This document shows positions 7,199 to 14,529 of a DNA stretch of 22,566 nucleotides, piece after piece; position 1 is the first letter of the stretch, and the number at the start of each line of letters is the position of its first letter. The stretch is from JAEELC01 sp963605425 (GTDB lineage: Bacteria > Bacillota_I > Bacilli_A > Acholeplasmatales > Anaeroplasmataceae), in contig CAVCUQ010000022.1 in the NCBI GenBank assembly GCA_963605425.1, positions 1 to 22,566 of the forward strand, read 5' to 3'. The notes beneath the pieces are model-generated. The model did not search any database, was not told the DNA's origin, and saw nothing but the letters and a program-made list of their open reading frames with translations. The position numbers were made by a program, and so were the translations under genes.

Positions 7199-8659
7199 CT
7201 AATTATCTGCTCTATTATATCCGTTTTTCATTTGTTCACTTGAAACAAGTGTTAACTTATTTAAAGTATCTTGAGTAATCTTTCTAGCTGCAATGCAAAG
7301 TTCTTCATTAGCCTTTTCAAGTAAAGTTAAGTCTTTAGTCTCTATAAATAATTTATCATATTTATTTAAAGATAAATGTCCTTCATTAGCCATTTGACTT
7401 TGATAACGTTCAATAAGTTGAATAGATTTACCAAAGTGAGCATCTGCTAGTACTCCAATTAATCTACTTGCCCAGTAGAAATTATTAGTATTTACATCAA
7501 GCGTTACATTAGAAACATAAGCTGGCATCTTAGATACATTAGTGTATAGAGGAATAGGTGCGTTGAAGGCATTAGATCCAAAACAAATCCATTCTACTGC
7601 TTTAATTGCATCAGGTACATAATCTCTAATTTGAAGAATAGCCATAACACCTGTTCTTGAAATACCAATAGGTCTATATAAACCTTTCTTTAAGTAATCA
7701 CGTTCTGAATAAGGATTATATTCAGTTCCTTGATAATAACTAGATAAAATATATTTCACATCTTCAACAGTAATTTTGTGTTCTGGTACTAAACTCCATG
7801 GGATATCATCGCTTTCAGGAGTATAGTCAGCCTTTTCTCCTTCCCACTTATATGTTGTAGGATTAAAGTAACGAGCCATATACCAAGCACGTGGAGTATT
7901 ATAGACGTGGTCTGCATCACTATGAGAACCAAACACCCATCTAGGATTAAACTTAGAATCTTGATTTAAATCTAGATGATTATCTTTAATAAATTCTTTT
8001 AAATCAGCAGAACAAATATTATTTTTTTGTTTTCCAAATGCATCATCAAAATCAAAATTATCTAAACCGAATTGGTTAGGCATAATTACATATTCACTAT
8101 CTTTTACTCTTTTTGCAATAAAGTGATGTCCACCGATAGTTTCTAGCCACCAAATTTCATTTTCATCATTAAATGCAATACCATTTGGTTCATAAGTACC
8201 ATACTTTTCAAGCAAAGCCCCAAGTCTTAATACACCTTCACGAGCAGACTTGATATAAGGAAGTACAAGACATACTAAATCTTCTTCGCCAATACCACCA
8301 CTAGCTTCTTTTACACCTCTTGATGCTTTCTTATATTTTACATAAGGATCAGCACCAAGGACTCTAGGGTTTGATGTAATAGTTTCTGTAGCTGTCATAC
8401 CTACATTAGCACTATTAATACCACAGGCAGCCCAAATACCATTCTTTTGATCAATTGATGGTGAACATGAATAAGCAAGTGCATCTTCTTCTATATTAAT
8501 AGTTAAATGAGCAATCTTACTCTTATAAACACTTCCGCCCTTCTTTTCTTTTACAATGATAAGCTTCTTTTCATCAAAATAACCGTCATCATTTCTAGCG
8601 ATCATTGTTGATCCATCATAGCTAGCTTTCTTACCAACTAAAATTGTTGTACATGCCAT
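7199..8659 (-). CDS. pepD: C69-family dipeptidase (PepD type)
   Basis: The 486-residue product matches the Ntn-hydrolase dipeptidases of peptidase family C69. It opens with MACTTILVGKKASYDGSTM, in which Cys3 is the expected nucleophile exposed after N-terminal processing, followed by the ARNDD segment usual for the family. Length is normal for PepD. I place the start at ATG 8659, not at an in-frame TTG at 8680. The ATG has AGAGG eight bases before it, puts the cysteine next to the N-terminus, and avoids overlap with the previous gene, whose TAG stop lies 11 bases upstream. The enzyme should act in the cytoplasm, splitting dipeptides to free amino acids. It is the last gene of the luxS operon, so it may help supply amino acids alongside methionine recycling, though no specific link is proven. 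Confidence 0.92.
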   Translation of the reverse strand: MACTTILVGKKASYDGSTMIARNDDGYFDEKKLIIVKEKKGGSVYKSKIAHLTINIEEDALAYSCSPSIDQKNGIWAACGINSANVGMTATETITSNPRVLGADPYVKYKKASRGVKEASGGIGEEDLVCLVLPYIKSAREGVLRLGALLEKYGTYEPNGIAFNDENEIWWLETIGGHHFIAKRVKDSEYVIMPNQFGLDNFDFDDAFGKQKNNICSADLKEFIKDNHLDLNQDSKFNPRWVFGSHSDADHVYNTPRAWYMARYFNPTTYKWEGEKADYTPESDDIPWSLVPEHKITVEDVKYILSSYYQGTEYNPYSERDYLKKGLYRPIGISRTGVMAILQIRDYVPDAIKAVEWICFGSNAFNAPIPLYTNVSKMPAYVSNVTLDVNTNNFYWASRLIGVLADAHFGKSIQLIERYQSQMANEGHLSLNKYDKLFIETKDLTLLEKANEELCIAARKITQDTLNKLTLVSSEQMKNGYNRADN

Positions 8660-8670
8660 ATTCAATACCT

Positions 8671-9780
8671 CTATTTCCAAACTTCTAGAGCAATTTCCTT
8701 AACTAGTTTAAGTTTTGCAAATTGTTCTTCTTCACTTAATTTATTACCAATTTCACAAGATGCAAATCCACATTGAGGAGATAAACATAAATATTCTAAA
8801 GGATGATATTTACTAGCTTCTAAAATTCTCTTCTTTACTAATTCTTTATCTTCTAGTTTAGGAGACTTAGTAGTAATTAAACCAAGTACTACATAAGTGT
8901 CCTCTGGTACTAGTGATAAAGCTTCAAAAGAACCACTTCTTTCATCATCAAACTCTAGATAGAAAGCATGAACAGCTTCATCCTTAAATACATATTTAGC
9001 TACTGAATCATAAGCACCACTTGATGCATAGGTAGAGTGGAAGTTTCCTCTGCAAATATGAGTATTAATAATTAAATCTTTAGGAGCGGATTCTATTACA
9101 CGATTATTTACATCTACAAATAATCTCTTAATTTTTTCTAGTCCTAAGAAATCGGTATTAAACATTCTAAGTGCGCTTTGGTCAACTAAAAGACCCCAAG
9201 AACAGTCATCAAGTTGTAAGTTTCTGCATCCCGCTTCATATAAATCTTTAATAAATAAATTATAACAATTTACTAAATCTTCTACTACTTCTTCATCACT
9301 TTCATAATAAGTCATAGTATTTTTTCTTGCAAAAGGCATAATTAATTGTTCAAGGAATTGAGCAGGAGCTGGAATTGTAAGTTTAGCTACAGTATTTTCA
9401 TCTTCAAATTGTTTAACAAATTTAAAATGATCAATAAATGGATGTTTGTGATTATATCCTAACTTTCCAGCAAGGTAAGTATCATCAATCATAGCTGCCT
9501 CACCATGGAATGGAAGTCCAGTTTTAGTCTTTTCGTGCTTTACTCCATCAAATCCCCACATAAAATCTAGATGCCAAGCTTGTCTGCGGAACTCTCCGTC
9601 AGTAATAACATGATATCCTAATTCTTTTTGTTTTGATACAAGATTGGTAATTTCTTCATTTTCAACTTTTGTTAAGTCCTCTTTAGAAATCTTTCCTTCT
9701 TCAAAATCTTTTCTTGCTTGTTTTAATCTTTCAGGTCTTAAAAAAGAACCTACATAATCAAATCTAAATGGTGTTTGCAT
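8671..9780 (-). CDS. yxjG: MetE-like homocysteine methyltransferase (YxjG/YxjH type)
   Basis: The 369-residue product corresponds to the C-terminal catalytic barrel of cobalamin-independent methionine synthase without the N-terminal half, as in Bacillus YxjG/YxjH. N-terminal VGSFLRP and ITDGEFRR motifs are typical. Zinc ligands are visible as His241 and Cys243 in INTHICRG and Cys337 in SPQCGFAS, with an acidic ligand probably in the LEFDDERSG segment near 276. QLDDCSWG near 192 also fits the barrel. The expected reaction is methyl transfer to homocysteine to give methionine; the methyl donor in this subgroup is not certain. The ATG has GGAGG nine bases upstream, inside the end of the luxS fusion gene, which it overlaps by 17 bases. 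Since LuxS yields homocysteine, the two genes form consecutive steps of sulfur amino acid recycling. Confidence 0.9.
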   Translation of the reverse strand: MQTPFRFDYVGSFLRPERLKQARKDFEEGKISKEDLTKVENEEITNLVSKQKELGYHVITDGEFRRQAWHLDFMWGFDGVKHEKTKTGLPFHGEAAMIDDTYLAGKLGYNHKHPFIDHFKFVKQFEDENTVAKLTIPAPAQFLEQLIMPFARKNTMTYYESDEEVVEDLVNCYNLFIKDLYEAGCRNLQLDDCSWGLLVDQSALRMFNTDFLGLEKIKRLFVDVNNRVIESAPKDLIINTHICRGNFHSTYASSGAYDSVAKYVFKDEAVHAFYLEFDDERSGSFEALSLVPEDTYVVLGLITTKSPKLEDKELVKKRILEASKYHPLEYLCLSPQCGFASCEIGNKLSEEEQFAKLKLVKEIALEVWK

Positions 9781-10486
9781 TTTCTAATACCTCCAAGTAT
9801 TTTTTCGCATGATATTTTGCCATATCTAAATTTAAATCTAAGTAATTACCACATTCAATAGGGCTAGCACCAGGTACTTTTCCTTCAAATGTAATAATAA
9901 AGTTCATACATTCAATTAAATATTTTCTTGTATTTTCTAAATCAACTTTGCCCTTTAATATTAAGTAAAAACCTGTTCTACATCCCATAGGACCAAAATA
10001 CATTGTAATATCTTTATATTTATTTCTAAAGAAAGTAGCACCTAAATGTTCAATGGTGTGAAGAGGCGCTGTATTTAGTACTGGTTCAAAATTAGGACGA
10101 GTAAAACGCATGTCATAAGTAGTGAAAGTAAAACCATCCATTGTATCTTCTCTTGATACGTAAAGACCAGGAAGTAAAGTTAAATGATTAACAGTAAAAC
10201 TTGTAATCCTTTCCATTTCGCTATCTAAGATATCACTATATTCTTTATTCTTTTCAAACCACTTCTTTGCATAAGAACATGAAGCTTTAGCCTTAAGACC
10301 TTTTGATTTTATATCTTTATAAGCCTCTTGTAAAAGCTGTGATGCAATACCTCTTCCTCTTAAAGATTCATCTACTACAGTATGATTAATATCTACAATA
10401 TTTTCATCTAATAGAGGATAAGTTACATAAGCTAATTCTTTATCATTTTCAATAAAGCTAACCTTAAAGTTTTCAATTTTAAACAT
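9764..10486 (-). CDS. luxS: GNAT acetyltransferase fused to S-ribosylhomocysteine lyase LuxS
   Basis: The 240-residue product joins two domains. Residues 1 to about 85 are a short GNAT domain of the YjdJ/PF14542 type, with the acetyl-CoA loop RGRGIA at 43-48 and the CSYAKKWFEKN ending. From about residue 90 comes a complete LuxS: DMRFTRPN, the metal motif HTIEHL (His143, His147), GPMGCRTGFYL with catalytic Cys169, and SPIECGNYLDLNL with the third metal ligand Cys212. Spacing fits a working enzyme. LuxS splits S-ribosylhomocysteine into homocysteine and DPD, the autoinducer-2 precursor. Normal LuxS is about 155 residues, so the N-terminal 85 are extra. The ATG follows GAGGT with nine bases of spacing; no internal start with a ribosome site stands out. 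It leads a three-gene operon. The role of the GNAT part is unknown; this small type usually acts on small metabolites or proteins. Confidence 0.93.
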   Translation of the reverse strand: MFKIENFKVSFIENDKELAYVTYPLLDENIVDINHTVVDESLRGRGIASQLLQEAYKDIKSKGLKAKASCSYAKKWFEKNKEYSDILDSEMERITSFTVNHLTLLPGLYVSREDTMDGFTFTTYDMRFTRPNFEPVLNTAPLHTIEHLGATFFRNKYKDITMYFGPMGCRTGFYLILKGKVDLENTRKYLIECMNFIITFEGKVPGASPIECGNYLDLNLDMAKYHAKKYLEVLENANTI

Positions 10487-10514
10487 AATTATAAAACCTC
10501 ACATATTTATAAAA

Positions 10515-10523
10515 ATTATACCA
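10515..10523 (-). promoter_or_regulatory. Extended -10 promoter of the luxS operon
   Basis: The minus strand reads TGGTATAAT, a perfect -10 hexamer with the TGN extension, about 29 bases before the luxS ATG. The -35 region is weak and falls within the T tract and stem of the terminator of the previous operon. The leader of roughly 20 bases is too short for a SAM riboswitch. Confidence 0.7.
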
Positions 10524-10533
10524 TAAGAAAATT

Positions 10534-10571
10534 AAAAAACCATACTAAAGATATAAATCTAGAGCATGGTT
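10534..10571 (-). terminator. Rho-independent terminator of the surface-protein operon
   Basis: On the minus strand AACCATGCT (10571-10563) pairs with AGTATGGTT (10546-10538), nine pairs with one G-U, and an inner AGAT/ATCT pairing extends the stem. Six thymines follow. It starts 15 bases after the TAG stop of the 306-residue gene. Confidence 0.85.
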
Positions 10572-10585
10572 TATAATTAATTAGA

Positions 10586-11506
10586 CTAGTTAGTGCTAGA
10601 TATAGTAATATCAGAAATAAATTCAAAATAATCAAAACATAAAGTTGTGGGATTCGTAGCTCCAGTGTCTTTATTGAATAAAGACTCTTTTTCTAAAGCA
10701 TAATAATTTTCTAAATATTTTTTTACAGTTTCATCATTATATGATGTACTATCTAGAGTAACCTCATCACTACTAGTTGTAGCATATCCACTTTTTATTG
10801 ATTTTATATAATTACCACCATATGAATATAACCAAGTAGGATAATCTTCATTAAGTGAAGTTTGGTTTTGGCTATTCTTAAGAGTCATATATATTACACA
10901 AGATTTACCTTGTTTAATCTTTATTGCTTCACTATTTAATTTATTATTATATCCATATTTCCAAAGAAATGGAGTGGAATCCGAATAAGTATACTTTGAA
11001 TCAGTACTTAATGTAATGTCGTCATAATCCGCAATCTCATTAGGATCATATTTTTCAGGCTTAAAAGCAGAAGATACATTATTACTATTAATTTTAAATT
11101 TATCTATATAAAGGAAGAATTTAGAATTAGTCTCAGTTATTTTATTTTTAGTGTCAGTTGAAACTTCACTAGAATAATTAAATCCTTCAAATATATAACT
11201 TGAAAAATCAGATAATCTTAAGGAGAAATCTACATCAGCATCACTATTATTAGTTAATACAAATGCAAAATTAATAGTGTAATCAAATTCAATTGTTATT
11301 TCAGTTTTAGTCTCACTTAAATTAGTCCATTCCTGTTTAGGAACATTATTTGAATCAGTATAACTATAATAACCTTTAATATCTAAATTAACATTAGTAG
11401 GCACGACATAAGCTACATTAGATTTACCAACAAACCAAGCAAATGCTGTAATGGATGTTGATAATAATATAATACTTATAATTAAGGTAAAAATCTTCTT
11501 TTTCAT
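10586..11506 (-). CDS. Secreted protein with SipW/TasA-like start
   Basis: The 306-residue product begins with a lysine cluster and a hydrophobic core ending SITAFAWFVGKSN, a pattern close to substrates of the special signal peptidase SipW (TasA, camelysin), where an aromatic pair follows the cleavage region. The rest is a beta-rich extracellular domain: an NLDIKGYY segment near residue 40, then an FAFVLTNNSDADVDFSLRL stretch near 80-100 resembling the jelly-roll core of TasA-like fibre subunits. There is no lipobox, sortase motif or transmembrane anchor. The ATG overlaps the preceding TAA by one base (TAATG) and GAGGTG lies about nine bases upstream, so translation is coupled to the larger surface protein. 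A fibre or matrix subunit is an inference. No SipW gene is in the window, and an unrelated secreted protein remains possible. Confidence 0.8.
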   Translation of the reverse strand: MKKKIFTLIISIILLSTSITAFAWFVGKSNVAYVVPTNVNLDIKGYYSYTDSNNVPKQEWTNLSETKTEITIEFDYTINFAFVLTNNSDADVDFSLRLSDFSSYIFEGFNYSSEVSTDTKNKITETNSKFFLYIDKFKINSNNVSSAFKPEKYDPNEIADYDDITLSTDSKYTYSDSTPFLWKYGYNNKLNSEAIKIKQGKSCVIYMTLKNSQNQTSLNEDYPTWLYSYGGNYIKSIKSGYATTSSDEVTLDSTSYNDETVKKYLENYYALEKESLFNKDTGATNPTTLCFDYFEFISDITISSTN

Positions 11507-14500
11507 TAGTTTGTCACCTCAATATAAAATTCTCTATATAGTGTTTCATTGTTACTTGTATAACTTACAATTAAACGATTATTCGTGTAACTAACCTCTA
11601 TAATATCGTTAGTTTTAAGATTAGTAATTAAATCATTATATTCATCCTTATTCATCTTTGTAGGAATACATACAGCATTTAGATACAATAATATACTATT
11701 ATGATTAGAATCATCTGATATAGTGTAGTTATCATTGTTCTCTTCACCTTTATGAATAATAGTATTATAAGTTACTGTCATCCAGTAATATACTACCTCA
11801 TTAACTAATCCTGATGTTCCATAATAGTTATTAGTGTTATCAGTCACTATATTATTATATAAATATACATCAGTTAGATAATCTAAACTCTTTAAAGTTT
11901 CAAATTCATCAATATTATTAGATTCAATATATAATGTATTTAAATTAACTAAACTATCAATACCATTTATTGTTGTAAGATTACAACTATTTAAATTAAT
12001 ACTAGTAATTGTTCTAAAGAATAATCCTTTAAAACTAGTTATACTTACCAAATTATTACCATTTAAAGATAAAGTAGTTAAACGTATATTATATAAATGT
12101 GTACTTAAAATAGCACTTGTTATATTGTTACTATCTAGATTTAAAGTTGAAAGACTACTATCAGTTAAATACTTGAAGGCAGATAAATCAGTAATTTTAT
12201 AATTTTTTATAGTAATAGATTTAGTATTTATAAAATATTCAATACCATCTACACTTATTTCTGTGTTATTTCCACTTACATTAATCTCACTTGCGTTTTT
12301 AGCATTCGCAAGAATATAACTAGTGTTAGAATCTATATCAATATAATAATCACTATTAGAATTATTCTTAAAGTAATTCAAGATATCAGTATAGAAAACG
12401 TCTGATGTAAATACACATGGAGTGTAATTATCACTTGAATCATTTGATCCACACTTTAATATACCTGGAATAGTAAAGGTATAGATATGAGTAGCTGTAA
12501 CTTCTTTTGCATCATTATTATATAATAAACATTCTACTTGAATAACAGAGTCAAAGTTTGGAATATAATTATAATCAATTTTAAAATTAATAGATTTATA
12601 GTAACTAGAATCATTAGATGCAGTATTACCACTTTGAGTAATTGAAATCATCTGATGAGTCTTTGCAGAATAACTTGTACCTCTTACACTTATTGAACTT
12701 AAAAGATCAGTATTATATGTTACACCATTAATCTTTGTAATATTTATTTTCGCATAGAAAGCCGAATAAGTAGAGTTTGATGGCATAGTAAAGGTATTAT
12801 CTTTAAGCCAATTAGTACTAGATGAGAATATTGAATCAAATGGGTTGTTTGATTCAAATCCTGTATCTTCTCCTGAATTACTAGATAAACTTCTCTTAAT
12901 AGGAATACTAAATAATAAAGTTTCATTATCATAATAATTTAATGAAAGGGTAGTAAATTCCTTAGTTGAATCAACTGTTATAGTACCATTTGTAGTATCA
13001 CTTGTATAATAAGTTATTTCATTACCTTCAGAATCAACTATTTTATAATTTAAATTAGTAAATAAATTAGTAGTAACAATATCTAAATCAGCTGTACCTA
13101 AATATAATTTATTATCTTTAATATTTAATATACTATAAGCCTTATTTTCACTAGTAACAATATATGCATGAATATTTTGTTTTACATATTCTATTACTTC
13201 ATCCCTAGTAGCACCTTTAAGATTTATGGTAATATCCTTTGAATTAATATTTAAAGTAAAGCTTGTATCAGTAATGCTTGTTCTTCTAAATACTATACTA
13301 GTAATTTTATTATTACTAGAATCTTTATAACAATTATTTGCATCATCATAAGTTAGAATTGCGTCAGTTGAGACAATTGTATTATTAATTATTACATCAA
13401 ATCCTTTACCACGCTTAAAAGTAAGTTCTTCTTTTATATTCAAACTATTTAATAAATACAATAAATCATAATTAGTATGATTTGTAGCACTTAATTCTTT
13501 TTCTAGAATCAACTTAAGTGATGATATACTGTTACCACAAATAATATCTTTAGTAACTTCTTTAGTATCTTTACCACTTGTAACAATTGTCTTTATCCTT
13601 AAAATATTATCTTTAATGTAGCTTTTAACATCAGATAATATTCCACTAAACTGAGTAGTTGTATCAGTATTATCTTGATCTATTACATAATAATCATAAG
13701 TAATATCTGAAGATAAGAATCTCTTTGGTAAGTAGACACTATTTACTAAATAAGATGGAAGATAAGATTCAATAAAATCACTTGCACTATCTATAGATAT
13801 AGAATTCTTTAAAGTAATAATACTATTCGAATCATATTTGTAATTAGCATTAGCACTATTAATAATTATTTTTGATTCATTACTTGAAGATATAGTTTGA
13901 CCTTTATCTATTGTAATATCATAATTACCTGCATAAGAATTAATTATATTTAAATTCTTTTCTAAAGTTAGAGATTTTAGTGCAGTTATGGAAACTGGGG
14001 CTTTAATAGTAATCTCTTCGTCTAAAGTAAAGGATTTAATAAATATTATTCTCAAAGCTAAATTATTAGTATTTTTAGAATAATTAAAGATATTATTATA
14101 ATAGGCAGAATAATTTATTGTTCTTAATTCTTCTTTACTAGAAACATATTCATTGTGGTATGTAACAGTAAATGATGCAGTATCTTTTGTATATGTTAAT
14201 GTGTTTGCAAAAACTTTATAAGTCTTAGATGAATCTAAAGTTAAACCACTTATTTTTTGTTTTGTAGAAACAGTATAAGTATCACTATCTTCAGTTAAAA
14301 TATCTATATATGAATTTGATGTATCAAGTTTATATGAAGTATCCGTAGTATTGGATATAGAAACGCTTAACTTTCCATCACTTACAGTAAAGATAGGTGT
14401 TTCTACTTGTAAAGCATAATTATATTCAATTTTAACGCTAGCAGCTAACGCTATAGCACATGAGCAAACTAATATAATACTAAATATTAATATTAATAAT

Positions 14501-14511
14501 TTCTTTTTCAT
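11506..14511 (-). CDS. Secreted multidomain leucine-rich repeat protein
   Basis: The 1,001-residue product starts with a Sec signal (MKKKLLILIFSIIL, probable cleavage after AIALA near residue 23). A fibronectin-III-like segment (about 30-120) leads into a beta-helix-like stretch (about 150-210), then several beta-rich domains. Residues 620-690 resemble the segment that precedes repeat block 1 in the giant neighbour: IPNFDSVIQVECLLYNND and FTIPGILKCGS here, VPQVESTIVSIKATLYND and LTVEGIIHYGS there. A helical cap and VDGIEYF (Gly756) then open an SDS22/internalin-type block of 22-residue repeats to about 890, with TTLSLNGNNLVSITSFKGL as a clear unit. A C-terminal beta domain follows. There is no sortase motif, so anchoring is unclear. 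AGAGAGG precedes the ATG by seven bases, 18 bases after the giant gene. Binding to host or microbial surface ligands is likely for such repeats but the ligand is unknown. Confidence 0.88.
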   Translation of the reverse strand: MKKKLLILIFSIILVCSCAIALAASVKIEYNYALQVETPIFTVSDGKLSVSISNTTDTSYKLDTSNSYIDILTEDSDTYTVSTKQKISGLTLDSSKTYKVFANTLTYTKDTASFTVTYHNEYVSSKEELRTINYSAYYNNIFNYSKNTNNLALRIIFIKSFTLDEEITIKAPVSITALKSLTLEKNLNIINSYAGNYDITIDKGQTISSSNESKIIINSANANYKYDSNSIITLKNSISIDSASDFIESYLPSYLVNSVYLPKRFLSSDITYDYYVIDQDNTDTTTQFSGILSDVKSYIKDNILRIKTIVTSGKDTKEVTKDIICGNSISSLKLILEKELSATNHTNYDLLYLLNSLNIKEELTFKRGKGFDVIINNTIVSTDAILTYDDANNCYKDSSNNKITSIVFRRTSITDTSFTLNINSKDITINLKGATRDEVIEYVKQNIHAYIVTSENKAYSILNIKDNKLYLGTADLDIVTTNLFTNLNYKIVDSEGNEITYYTSDTTNGTITVDSTKEFTTLSLNYYDNETLLFSIPIKRSLSSNSGEDTGFESNNPFDSIFSSSTNWLKDNTFTMPSNSTYSAFYAKINITKINGVTYNTDLLSSISVRGTSYSAKTHQMISITQSGNTASNDSSYYKSINFKIDYNYIPNFDSVIQVECLLYNNDAKEVTATHIYTFTIPGILKCGSNDSSDNYTPCVFTSDVFYTDILNYFKNNSNSDYYIDIDSNTSYILANAKNASEINVSGNNTEISVDGIEYFINTKSITIKNYKITDLSAFKYLTDSSLSTLNLDSNNITSAILSTHLYNIRLTTLSLNGNNLVSITSFKGLFFRTITSINLNSCNLTTINGIDSLVNLNTLYIESNNIDEFETLKSLDYLTDVYLYNNIVTDNTNNYYGTSGLVNEVVYYWMTVTYNTIIHKGEENNDNYTISDDSNHNSILLYLNAVCIPTKMNKDEYNDLITNLKTNDIIEVSYTNNRLIVSYTSNNETLYREFYIEVTN

Positions 14512-14529
14512 AAAAACACCTCTCTTTCA

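Noticed and set aside
8660..8680. TTG start giving the dipeptidase seven extra N-terminal residues
   Set aside because: The ATG at 8659 has a well-spaced AGAGG, avoids overlap with the preceding gene and places the nucleophile cysteine beside the N-terminus, as the family requires.
10487..10533. SAM riboswitch upstream of the luxS and methionine genes
   Set aside because: The promoter leaves only about 20 bases of leader, too short for any SAM-sensing RNA, and the hairpin further up belongs to the previous operon.
12744..12932. Short minus-strand frame inside the 1,001-residue gene
   Set aside because: It is a frame-shifted shadow with no ribosome site, inside a continuous domain of the larger protein.
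14450..14511. Lipobox in the signal of the 1,001-residue protein (VCSC)
   Set aside because: The cysteines fall within the hydrophobic core and are followed by a better signal peptidase I site after AIALA, so ordinary cleavage is more likely.
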